A stretch of 64,000 bases of DNA, from assembly GCA_046330075.1 (NCBI GenBank), contig JAXLTL010000001.1:1240001-1304000 (forward strand), read 5' to 3'. The first letter of the stretch is position 1; each line of letters starts with the position of its first letter. Below the pieces are notes generated by a model. The model did not search any database, was not told the origin of the DNA, and worked only from the letters and a program-made list of their open reading frames with translations. The position numbers and the translations under genes were made by a program. Shown piece after piece: positions 28,255-35,983 of this stretch. Source of the DNA: JAJTFW01 sp046330075 (GTDB taxonomy: Bacteria; Bacteroidota; Bacteroidia; AKYH767-A; OLB10).

Positions 28255-29334
28255 CTAACCTTGCTGATGAGAAGCTGCGAGCACGCCACAAAGATGAAAG
28301 AGCATCCTTGCTCCTACATTTCCATCCCAGTCGTTTTTTCCAGGTGACACCTCATTCAGGTCAAAGCTGATAATTTTCTTTTTGGACTTTGCCAGCATCG
28401 ACAACAAATAAGTGATTTCATGAAACTCGAATCCTCCGGCAACAGGTGTCCCTGTATTCGGACATAATTTCGGATCCAGGCCATCGATGTCGAAGCTAAT
28501 ATGTACATACTCGGGCAGCGATTTAATAATCTGCTCACATTGCTGCTTCCACGACACACCTTCATATCGTTTAGACGCAACCGATGCATAAGTAAACACT
28601 TCTACACGCTGCGTATTGCCTTGCACAAACTCCGCTTCCTCCTTGCAATAATCACGAATGCCTACCTGCACCAGTTTTTTCACCTGTTTCAGCTGCAAAG
28701 CATTGTACATGATAGAAGCATGAGACCAGGTAAATCCTTCATAGGCTTTCCGCAAATCCATATGGGCATCAATCTGCAAAATACCATAGGAAGGATATTT
28801 TTCAGCCAGCGCCTGAAAGAAGCCCATCGGCGTACTATGATCTCCACCCACCATTCCAACCAGTTTACCTTTTCGGAGAAGTTCGCTACAGGTCTTCTTC
28901 ACTTCCGCTATCATATCGGATGAACTCTTATTGACCTCCGCAAGTAACTTCTTCAGAGTGTTATCTTTGGCAACCGTCTTGCCCTCAGACAAGGCGTCAA
29001 TTATTTTTTCTGCTTTTTTACGTGCATCCTTTGACTTTTTATACAAAGCAGCGGGTATTTCCCTCATATATATACCCTTCTTCCATAATTCAGGAAACTC
29101 TGCATGAAAAAGATCAACCTGCATGGAGGCCTCTAAAATTGCTTCCGGACCTTTTGCGGTTCCTCCGCCATAACTAACGGTGGCTTCCCATGGAACAGGA
29201 ACGATGACAATATCCGATTCATCTTCATTGAAGGGCAAACCAAAAATATTTGCCTCAGCCAGGGCTGGACCGTTTGGGTCAAAAGAATCAATTTTAGCTT
29301 TCTTCGAAGATGTTTGAAGGTTTTTCTTTTTCAC
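28255..29334 (-). CDS. Arginase/agmatinase/formimidoylglutamase-family hydrolase
   Basis: This 359-aa protein carries the Mn2-binding motifs of the ureohydrolase superfamily: GGDHSTPMGF (about residues 163-172), IDAHMDLRKAY (about 187-197) and SFDIDGLDPKLCPNTGTPVAGG (about 290-311). It is longer than classical arginase because of an insert of about 60 Lys-rich residues (KKSKDARKKAEKIIDALSEGK and following) before GGDHS. Members cleave the guanidino or formimino group of arginine, agmatine or formiminoglutamate; the substrate cannot be told from the motifs alone. A role as HutG beside hutH at 1959-3455 is conceivable. The start is GTG; no in-frame ATG is near and a -7 element lies 18 bp upstream. 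Confidence 0.85.
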   Translation of the reverse strand: MKKKNLQTSSKKAKIDSFDPNGPALAEANIFGLPFNEDESDIVIVPVPWEATVSYGGGTAKGPEAILEASMQVDLFHAEFPELWKKGIYMREIPAALYKKSKDARKKAEKIIDALSEGKTVAKDNTLKKLLAEVNKSSSDMIAEVKKTCSELLRKGKLVGMVGGDHSTPMGFFQALAEKYPSYGILQIDAHMDLRKAYEGFTWSHASIMYNALQLKQVKKLVQVGIRDYCKEEAEFVQGNTQRVEVFTYASVASKRYEGVSWKQQCEQIIKSLPEYVHISFDIDGLDPKLCPNTGTPVAGGFEFHEITYLLSMLAKSKKKIISFDLNEVSPGKNDWDGNVGARMLFHLCGVLAASHQQG

Positions 29335-29351
29335 GGCATTTAAATTTCCTG

Positions 29352-29359
29352 CAAAGATA
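29352..29359 (-). promoter_or_regulatory. -7 promoter element for the arginase-family gene
   Basis: On the minus strand TATCTTTG matches TAnnTTTG exactly, 17 bp before the GTG start at 29334. It supports GTG as the real start. Confidence 0.45.
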
Positions 29360-29388
29360 AACGGGAAATCAACACTGGAAAACTACCC

Positions 29389-30435
29389 TTATTTGCTCTT
29401 TTGCAGTGTAAAGGTGAAAGTGGTTCCGGCGCCTGGTTCACTTTTAACCGTAATGGATTCTTTGTGTGCTTCAAGTATATGCTTCACAATGGCGAGTCCA
29501 AGTCCGGTACCGCCTTGCTCTCTCGACCGGCTCTTGTCAACTCTGTAAAACCGTTCAAAAAGCCGTGGCAGGTGGTGCTTTGCAATGCCGATACCGGTAT
29601 CTACAACATCAACGATCACCAGATTTCCGTCCTCTGAAAACTTCAGCGTAGTACTACCATCTTTATTCCCGTATTTGATGGAATTTACCAGCAGATTTAC
29701 CAGTACCTGACGAATCAGATCTTTATCGGCATATACATACACCGGTCTATCGACGGGTGGATCCAGGATCAGGCGGATATTCTTTTCTTTCGCCTGTAAC
29801 TCGAGAGAATCTTCCACATCTTTCGCCAGTTCATGCAAATCAAAAGTGCGAAACTCGACTATCAGCTCGCCGGCTTCAAGCTTTGATATGGACTCCAGAT
29901 CATCAACAATACTGATAAGGCGGTCGATACTCTTGCTGGCTTTATTCAAATAGTGCATATTGATATCCGGGTCTTCAATACCACCATCAATCAATGTGTG
30001 TACATAACCCTGAATAGAGAATATCGGAGTTTTAAGTTCATGCGACACGTTGCTCAGAAAATCGCGGCGATAATTCTCCACCTGCTTGAGGTGATCAATT
30101 TCCTCCTTTGACTCATTGCTCCAGTCGACCAGAATCTTATTAATTTCTGTTGTTATATCGCGCTTCTCACTGAAAGGACGCACCACCTCCTTCGGATTGC
30201 GCATCTTGAGAATATGCTTATAGATCTGCTGCAGGTTCTGGAAAATATACTTTCCATACAAAAACCGGAAGGCAATACCGCTTGAAGTGAAGACGATAAA
30301 AAAAACAAACAGATGGGTTAATCCTGTTACCTGTTGTCCGCTGATTTGAAGGAAAAGAATCTCCAGTGCAGTCACTAAAACCGCAATCACAAGAGAGGAG
30401 AAGAAACCTACCAGCGGGGCATTCACTCGCTTCAT
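29389..30435 (-). CDS. phoR: Sensor histidine kinase, PhoR type
   Basis: This 348-aa kinase has two N-terminal membrane helices (about residues 8-30 and 40-60) with almost no periplasmic loop, as in PhoR proteins that sense via other membrane partners. A short linker is followed by the HisKA domain with His132 (NVSHELKTPIFSIQGY) and the HATPase domain: N-box LLVNSIKYGNKDG, G1 VDTGIGIAKHHL, F-box LFERFYRVDKSRS and G2 GGTGLGLAIVKHI. The partner response regulator is upstream in the same transcript (52 bp gap). Its position beside a pst-phoU locus makes phosphate sensing the likely role, through PstB/PhoU. The symbol is from family and context, not proof. Confidence 0.88.
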   Translation of the reverse strand: MKRVNAPLVGFFSSLVIAVLVTALEILFLQISGQQVTGLTHLFVFFIVFTSSGIAFRFLYGKYIFQNLQQIYKHILKMRNPKEVVRPFSEKRDITTEINKILVDWSNESKEEIDHLKQVENYRRDFLSNVSHELKTPIFSIQGYVHTLIDGGIEDPDINMHYLNKASKSIDRLISIVDDLESISKLEAGELIVEFRTFDLHELAKDVEDSLELQAKEKNIRLILDPPVDRPVYVYADKDLIRQVLVNLLVNSIKYGNKDGSTTLKFSEDGNLVIVDVVDTGIGIAKHHLPRLFERFYRVDKSRSREQGGTGLGLAIVKHILEAHKESITVKSEPGAGTTFTFTLQKSK

Positions 30436-30487
30436 ATTAGCGACCCTAAATTAACAATTAAACCAATCAACGGGTTTGAACGTAATA

Positions 30488-31174
30488 TCAGATATCAAAC
30501 TTATATCCAATACCCTTGATGGTTTTAATTGAATCGTCGCCCAGTTTCTCTCTGATTTTGCGGATATGAACATCGATGGTCCGATCACCGACAACAATAT
30601 CGTTCCCCCAAACCCGGCTTAAAATATCCTCTCTGGTGAACACCTTGCCGGGTTTTGAAGTGAGCAGGGCCAGCAGTTCAAACTCCTTTCTTGGAAAACT
30701 GATGGGGTGTTCATCTTTGAAGACCAGGTAGCTTTCACGATCAATTTTCAGGTTCCCAATCTGAATGGTAGGAGCCTGCGGTGTTTGTACACCATTCACC
30801 CTTCTGAGCAATGCCTTTATTCTGCTGATCAATATCCTCGGCTTGATCGGCTTGGAGATATAATCATCGGCGCCAACATCAAAACCGGCAATCTGGGAGT
30901 ACTCTTCATTACGGGCTGTCAAAAAGGTAACCATGGTATGCTGCAATTCCGGTATCTCGCGGATGTGTCTGCAGGCTTCTATGCCATCCATTACCGGCAT
31001 CATGATATCCAGAATGATCAGTTGCGGCTTTTCCTTCTTCGCTATATCTATTGCTTCTTTGCCGTTCTTTGCAAGATATACATCATAACCTTCTTTTTTC
31101 AGGTTATACTCCATGAACTCCAAAATATCAGGTTCATCATCCACCAGGAGTATTTTTACTGAGTCGCTTGCCAT
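30488..31174 (-). CDS. phoB: Response regulator, PhoB/OmpR type
   Basis: This 228-aa transcription factor has a receiver domain (residues about 5-120: acidic pocket in LLVDDEPDI, phospho-acceptor Asp56 in IILDIMMP, Thr in FLTARN, Lys in ISKPIKPR) and a winged-helix DNA-binding domain (about 130-228: KEFELLALLTSKPGKVFTRE, then DRTIDVHIRKIREKLG). I place the start at ATG 31174 (MASDSVKILLVDDEPD). A longer frame opens at 31204, but repeats that look like a PhoB operator end right before that codon, and a weak -7 element lies between the two, so a transcript would begin after the longer start. It probably controls the pst genes, the TonB receptor and itself. Confidence 0.87.
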   Translation of the reverse strand: MASDSVKILLVDDEPDILEFMEYNLKKEGYDVYLAKNGKEAIDIAKKEKPQLIILDIMMPVMDGIEACRHIREIPELQHTMVTFLTARNEEYSQIAGFDVGADDYISKPIKPRILISRIKALLRRVNGVQTPQAPTIQIGNLKIDRESYLVFKDEHPISFPRKEFELLALLTSKPGKVFTREDILSRVWGNDIVVGDRTIDVHIRKIREKLGDDSIKTIKGIGYKFDI

Positions 31175-31204
31175 ATTTATTTTTCCGGACTCAAAATTCA
31201 TCAT

Positions 31205-31237
31205 ACAATATTACCAAATTGTTAATTCAGGATTAAG
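31205..31237 (-). promoter_or_regulatory. Putative Pho operator upstream of phoB (three units, 11-bp spacing)
   Basis: Read on the minus strand, CTTAAT, ATTAAC and GGTAAT start exactly 11 bp apart (31237, 31226, 31215). This is the same spacing and core as the repeats before pstS. It suggests positive autoregulation of phoB-phoR. A weak -7 element (GAATTTTG, 31192-31199) follows. Confidence 0.5.
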
Positions 31238-31354
31238 GGATTTCTATTTTTATTTTCACTGTGTCAATCGATATATTTCGAGCTAACATTCCAATAACAA
31301 TTAATAGACAAATTTGCCTCCAAATTGGCTAAAACCATCCGCCGAAGGCTACTT

Positions 31355-31387
31355 CTTAACATTATCATAAAATCTGCTTAAACTTCT
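31355..31387 (+). promoter_or_regulatory. Putative Pho operator upstream of the TonB-dependent receptor (three units)
   Basis: CTTAAC (31355), CATAAA (31366) and CTTAAA (31377) start exactly 11 bp apart; a fourth weak unit CTTTTC follows at 31388. The geometry is that of PhoB direct repeats (a core plus an AT-rich spacer, one helical turn each). Confidence 0.6.
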
Positions 31388-31428
31388 CTTTTCATTATTC
31401 ATGGTCCTTTGTTAAGGAATTCATCACC

Positions 31429-34245
31429 ATGAAAAACATCGTACAAATTGCACTACTCTTCTGTCTGTCAACCCTCTATGCTTCTCAGCTTCATGCACAA
31501 ACCGGAGGAATAAAAGGAACACTTTCAGACAAATCCAACGGAGAAACTTTAATCGGAGCCACGGTAATGGTTCAGGGGACGAGCCTGGGAGCGGTTACCG
31601 ACATTGATGGCGCCTATATGATTGACCGTATTCCGGCCGGCCCCGTATCTCTAAAAGTCACGTTCGTGGGTTATGTAACGGAAGAAATCAAAGATATCGT
31701 TATTAAAAACGGTGAAGTCATCACGTTGAACATCAAGCTGAGTGCCGAAACGAAAACGCTGAAGAATGCAGAAGTGGTTGCGTCACGAATTACCAATACA
31801 GAAAATGCTGTACTGGCAGAAATGCGCAAATCGGAGCAAATTGTGAACGGTATATCCAGTCAGCAGATCACTAAGACGCAAGACCGCAATGCTTCCGAAG
31901 TCATCAAACGCCTGCCCGGAGTAACCATTTCAGAAGACCGGTTTGTGGTTATTCGCGGATTAAGCGAACGTTATAATGCCGTATTACTGAATGATGCGCT
32001 TGCGCCAAGTGCCGAATCTGATAAAAAAGCTTTTTCATTCGATATCATTCCCAGCGCCATGCTCGACCGTGTGCTCATCTATAAAACCGGAGCACCTGAA
32101 CTTCCGGGAGAATTTGCCGGTGGGGTTGTTAAAGTATTTACCAAAAACACACCCGACGAAGATTATGTAACCGCCGGCGTAACCTTTGGAATTCGCAGCA
32201 ATACCACGTTCCACGAATTCAACAGGGCCTCAAATTCCGGAACCGACTGGATGGGCATGGATAATGGAAGCCGTGACTTACCCAATGCCTTCCCTTCCAA
32301 TATCTCCGGTCTCACCAACTCCCAGCAGATAGAACTGGCCAAAATGTTGCCGAATACCTGGATAGCTAAAGAGCAATCGGCGCCGGTTGACCAACGTTAC
32401 ACTGCGGGATTTGCAAAAAAATTCACATTAGGTAAGATCAAAGCAGCGAACATAACCGGCATCACGTACTCCAACACGTATGAAACAAGAGAAGCCAGTA
32501 ACATCAACTACAATCAATATGATCTCGTCAATCAGGTAAGTGACACCATATACAATTTTAATGATGTAACGAACACGAATAAGGTGTCTGTTGGCATACT
32601 GAGCAATTTCAGTTTTACCATTAACCCCTCCAATAAGATTGAATTCAGAAACCTGTATAACCAGACAGGATCCAACGCTACCACCATTCGTACCGGATAC
32701 AATCTGGAAGAAGGAAATGAAGTACGCAATTATGCCTTTCGGTATTTTGAACGCAGTATGTATTCCGGACAGCTTTCAGGCACTCATACCATGAATCTCG
32801 GAAGAACAGATCTGAACTGGACTCTGGGCTACAGCAACACACATACGAACGAACCGGATTACCGCCGCATCCGTACATTCAGAAGTCTGGTCGACAACCA
32901 GGATGCATTCTATATACAGGTGAACAGTACGGCTTCACAGGCAGATGCCGGACGGTTCTATTCTACGCTCAATGAAACCAGCTATATGGGAGCAGTCAAT
33001 CTGGAGCAGGATGTAAAAAAACTAAGCGAAACACGCACCTTAAAAATAAGGGCCGGTATCTATACTGAAAGCAAATCGCGGGAATTTTCCGCACGCTGGC
33101 TGGCCTATACCAAGTCGCGCGTTGACCGGTTTGACAACGACCTGTTATTGCTACCACTCGATCAGGTTTTTAATGCATCCAATTTCAACGACAGTACAGG
33201 ATTCACCATTGACGAAGGCACCAACGGAACAGACCGATACACTGCTGATAATTATTTAGGTGCCGCCTATGCAGGCGTAGTGTGGCCAGTGAATGATCAG
33301 CTCAATATATCCGGAGGAGTACGTTATGAATACAATCACCTGAAGCTGACCAGTGCCGACAACAACGGCAAACCATTGCTGGTCGACAATCCTATCAGCA
33401 GCATTTTACCTTCCGTTAATATCAGTTACAATCTCACTCAGAAAACACTGGTCAGGTTAGCGTATGCGAAAACGATAAATCGCCCGGAATTCCGCGAAAT
33501 AGCCCCTTTCGCATACTATGACTTTGTATTTAACAATGTATTATTCGGCAATCCTAAATTAAAAACACCGGAGATCCACAACTTCGATCTCCGCTGGGAA
33601 GCATATCCGATGGCCGGAGAACTGATTTCAGCAGGCATATTCTACAAGCACTTCAACAACCCGGTGGAACAATACTTTAAACCAGGGGCGGGATCAGGCG
33701 GCACACGCAACTTCGAATTCAACAATGCACCATCTGCTTACAGCACCGGAGCTGAAATAGAAATCAGAAAATCACTGGAACCAATCTTTAAAAAAGGCTT
33801 CCTGAGTCATCTCGGATTCAGTGTAAATGCATCTTATATCTATAGCAGAGTTGATCTGGGTGACAAAGCCGTTGGTCAGGAAAAAGAGCGCATCATGATG
33901 GGACAATCCCCATATGTTATAAACACCGGACTCTTCTACAATCTCCCGAAACAAAAACTGCAGTGCAACCTGCAATACAATATCATCGGAAAACGACTCT
34001 TTGCAGTCGGCACACAGGGCACTCCCGACGTATATGAACTCCCCCGTCACGTAGTTGACTTCACCATTACTAAAGCAATTGGAAAGTATATCGAAGTAAA
34101 GGCCGGAGTACAGGACCTGCTGAATCAGTCAGTAGTATTACGTCAGGACTCCAACGAAGACGGAAAGATCAGCACGAATGACGAATTGCTTTTCCAATAC
34201 AAGCGAGGGACCTACTATACTTTCGGGTTCACGGTAAGATACTAA
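31429..34245 (+). CDS. TonB-dependent outer-membrane receptor, likely phosphate-starvation induced
   Basis: This 938-aa protein has a signal peptide (residues 1-24, ending LHAQ), a carboxypeptidase-regulatory-like beta domain (about 27-115: GIKGTLSDKSNGETLIGATV, VTDIDGAYMIDRIPAG), a TonB plug (about 120-250: NASEVIKRLPGVTISEDRFVVIRG, ERYNAVLLNDALAPS, GAPELPGEFAGGVV) and a 22-strand barrel ending in an aromatic-rich strand (YYTFGFTVRY). It imports a bulky substrate using TonB energy. It is not next to a SusD; instead a surface beta-helix lipoprotein follows. The Pho-like operator before it and the position between phoB and pstS suggest uptake of a phosphorus-containing ligand or polymer, which is inference. 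Confidence 0.9.
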   Translation: MKNIVQIALLFCLSTLYASQLHAQTGGIKGTLSDKSNGETLIGATVMVQGTSLGAVTDIDGAYMIDRIPAGPVSLKVTFVGYVTEEIKDIVIKNGEVITLNIKLSAETKTLKNAEVVASRITNTENAVLAEMRKSEQIVNGISSQQITKTQDRNASEVIKRLPGVTISEDRFVVIRGLSERYNAVLLNDALAPSAESDKKAFSFDIIPSAMLDRVLIYKTGAPELPGEFAGGVVKVFTKNTPDEDYVTAGVTFGIRSNTTFHEFNRASNSGTDWMGMDNGSRDLPNAFPSNISGLTNSQQIELAKMLPNTWIAKEQSAPVDQRYTAGFAKKFTLGKIKAANITGITYSNTYETREASNINYNQYDLVNQVSDTIYNFNDVTNTNKVSVGILSNFSFTINPSNKIEFRNLYNQTGSNATTIRTGYNLEEGNEVRNYAFRYFERSMYSGQLSGTHTMNLGRTDLNWTLGYSNTHTNEPDYRRIRTFRSLVDNQDAFYIQVNSTASQADAGRFYSTLNETSYMGAVNLEQDVKKLSETRTLKIRAGIYTESKSREFSARWLAYTKSRVDRFDNDLLLLPLDQVFNASNFNDSTGFTIDEGTNGTDRYTADNYLGAAYAGVVWPVNDQLNISGGVRYEYNHLKLTSADNNGKPLLVDNPISSILPSVNISYNLTQKTLVRLAYAKTINRPEFREIAPFAYYDFVFNNVLFGNPKLKTPEIHNFDLRWEAYPMAGELISAGIFYKHFNNPVEQYFKPGAGSGGTRNFEFNNAPSAYSTGAEIEIRKSLEPIFKKGFLSHLGFSVNASYIYSRVDLGDKAVGQEKERIMMGQSPYVINTGLFYNLPKQKLQCNLQYNIIGKRLFAVGTQGTPDVYELPRHVVDFTITKAIGKYIEVKAGVQDLLNQSVVLRQDSNEDGKISTNDELLFQYKRGTYYTFGFTVRY

Positions 34246-34252
34246 AACCAAC

Positions 34253-34285
34253 GTAAAGGAGGCTCCAAAGCCTCCTTTACTTTTT
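34253..34285 (+). terminator. Strong terminator after the TonB-dependent receptor
   Basis: A perfect 12-bp stem GTAAAGGAGGCT/AGCCTCCTTTAC with a CCAA loop (34253-34280) is followed by five T. The next gene therefore needs its own promoter. Confidence 0.85.
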
Positions 34286-34294
34286 CTTAACGTT

Positions 34295-34327
34295 TTTAAC
34301 ATTTCCTTCAAACTGAATTAATACTTG
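34295..34327 (+). promoter_or_regulatory. Putative Pho operator upstream of the beta-helix lipoprotein (weaker)
   Basis: TTTAAC (34295), CTTCAA (34306) and ATTAAT (34317) are spaced 11 bp apart, directly after the terminator. A further CTTAAC at 34286 is out of phase. A weak -7 element TAATCTTG lies about 20 bp downstream. The match is less regular than in the pstS and receptor promoters. Confidence 0.35.
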
Positions 34328-34386
34328 GGCAATGACTCCACAATAATCTTGCATCAGGAACAAACATTAATCGTACATAAAAAGAA

Positions 34387-35775
34387 ATGAAAAATCTGTT
34401 TAACATGAAGCGCCTTGCCATGCTGGCAGGATTAGCGCTCGTAATCACTTCAACGGTTTTTACCGGTTGTAAAAAAGATGATGACACCGAAGAAACGACA
34501 CCTGGCAATGTAGTGAACTTCACCTACACAACACTGGGTGACGGCACTATTCAGCTCGAAGGAAGCACCAACCAGAGTGTTACGCTTCAGAGCACGAAGA
34601 CCTATCTACTGAAAGGATTTGTGTACGTTGAAGACGGCGGCAACCTTACCATTCAACCAGGCACTGTAATCAAAGGTGACAAAGCATCCAAAGGCACGCT
34701 GATCATTAAACGGGGTGGTAAAATTAATGCTGCAGGTACGGCTACCGATCCTATCGTATTCACTTCAGCAGAAGCAGTAGGCTCACGCAATCCAGGCGAT
34801 TGGGGTGGTGTAATCATTTGCGGTAAAGCCCCGATTAACCTTGCCGGCGGTGAAGGACAGATAGAAGGTGGACCGGATGCACTTTATGGTGGTACGGATG
34901 CAGCAGATAACTCAGGTGTATTTAAATATGTCCGTATTGAATATGCCGGAATTCCTTTCCAGCCCAATCAGGAAATCAATGGCCTTACTTTAGGTGGCGT
35001 TGGTAATGGAACTACCATCGACTACGTTCAGGTATCGTACTCTGGCGATGATGCATTCGAAATGTTTGGCGGAACTGTAAACATCAAGCACCTCGTATCC
35101 TTCAAAACCACTGACGATGACCTTGATACCGACAATGGCTTTATTGGTAAAGTACAATTTGCAGTCGTACTCCGTGATGCAAACATAGCGGATGTATCAG
35201 GATCCAACGGATTTGAATCAGACAACGATGCTAACGGCAGTGCCTTAACGCCACAAACAAAAGCCATCTTCTCAAACATCAGCGTATTTGGTCCTAAACA
35301 AGACACTGCAGATGTGGTAAATTCAAACTTCAAGAGAGGAGCTCACCTGCGTCGCAACACGTCAACCTGTATTTACAATTCACTCATTGCAGGTTTCCCG
35401 ATCGGCCTATTGGTGGACGGTTCTGCTTCAGAAGGAAATGCAAGTGCTGATGTACTGCAGGTACGGAATACGGTCATTGCCGGATGCAACACGCCATTAG
35501 CTACTGCTTCCGGATCAGGCTTCGACATTGCTGCATGGTACAATAATGCTGCTTATGGCAACTCCATTCAGTACTCCTCAGCCGGCATAGCAAACGCACC
35601 GTATTCCGCAACGCCTGATTTCCTCCCTGCTGGCGGTTCAGTATTGTTAAGTGGCACCGACTTCACTCCGGCCAACCTCAGCGGACTCGAAGTAGTTACT
35701 TACCGCGGTGCTTTTGGAACAACCGACTGGACTTCAGGCTGGGCCAACTGGGATCCCCAAAACACAAACTATTGA
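34387..35775 (+). CDS. Surface lipoprotein with right-handed beta-helix repeats
   Basis: This 462-aa lipoprotein has modified Cys28 (TVFTGCKKDDDTEE); K-K-D-D-D after Cys fits the export signal to the cell surface. The body consists of short strands in the pattern of parallel beta-helices: VEDGGNLTIQPGTVIKGD, GTLIIKRGGKINAAGTATDPIVFTS, DWGGVIICGKAPIN, VFKYVRIEYAG, LTLGGVGNGTTIDYVQVSYSGDDAFEMFGG, and HLVSFKTTDDD. No catalytic motif is visible. It follows the receptor gene and could be the ligand-catching or hydrolysing partner of that receptor, in the way SusD is for SusC. The signals before it suggest phosphate control. Similar TonB receptor plus beta-helix lipoprotein pairs recur beside phosphate genes in Bacteroidota as far as I recall. 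Confidence 0.85.
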   Translation: MKNLFNMKRLAMLAGLALVITSTVFTGCKKDDDTEETTPGNVVNFTYTTLGDGTIQLEGSTNQSVTLQSTKTYLLKGFVYVEDGGNLTIQPGTVIKGDKASKGTLIIKRGGKINAAGTATDPIVFTSAEAVGSRNPGDWGGVIICGKAPINLAGGEGQIEGGPDALYGGTDAADNSGVFKYVRIEYAGIPFQPNQEINGLTLGGVGNGTTIDYVQVSYSGDDAFEMFGGTVNIKHLVSFKTTDDDLDTDNGFIGKVQFAVVLRDANIADVSGSNGFESDNDANGSALTPQTKAIFSNISVFGPKQDTADVVNSNFKRGAHLRRNTSTCIYNSLIAGFPIGLLVDGSASEGNASADVLQVRNTVIAGCNTPLATASGSGFDIAAWYNNAAYGNSIQYSSAGIANAPYSATPDFLPAGGSVLLSGTDFTPANLSGLEVVTYRGAFGTTDWTSGWANWDPQNTNY

Positions 35776-35799
35776 TATTAATTGAATTGGTCTTTATAC

Positions 35800-35827
35800 A
35801 GGCTGTCCGCAAGGGCAGCCTTTTTTT
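35800..35827 (+). terminator. Terminator after the beta-helix lipoprotein
   Basis: The stem AGGCTGTCC/GGGCAGCCT (one G-T pair, GCAA tetraloop) is followed by seven T (35821-35827). Confidence 0.88.
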
Positions 35828-35864
35828 GTTGCTATGAGGGCTGAAGTTTAACCCATTTTCACTT

Positions 35865-35919
35865 CTTAACATTAACTTAATATTTCAGAAATAAACACAT
35901 AACATTTTCTTAATCTTTT
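35865..35919 (+). promoter_or_regulatory. Putative Pho operator of the pst operon (five 11-bp units, four matching)
   Basis: Starting at 35865 the hexamers CTTAAC, CTTAAT, AGAAAT, CATAAC and CTTAAT begin at exactly 11-bp intervals (35865, 35876, 35887, 35898, 35909); only the third departs from the core C-T/A-TAA-C/T. PhoB family proteins bind tandem 11-bp direct repeats as head-to-tail dimers, so two dimers separated by one turn fit. Transcription should start shortly after the CTTTTTG that follows. Confidence 0.7.
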
Positions 35920-35983
35920 TGCAGTGTCAGAAATGGCAACAAACAATCGCATCAATCTGCACCACAGCAACTTACAATCAAAT

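Noticed and set aside
28255..29334. Naming the arginase-family gene hutG because hutH is present
   Set aside because: The genes are 25 kb apart and metal-site motifs do not discriminate the substrate.
35924..35983. GTG start for PstS 20 codons upstream
   Set aside because: It would put polar residues before the lipoprotein signal and lies within the likely transcript start region after the Pho-like repeats.
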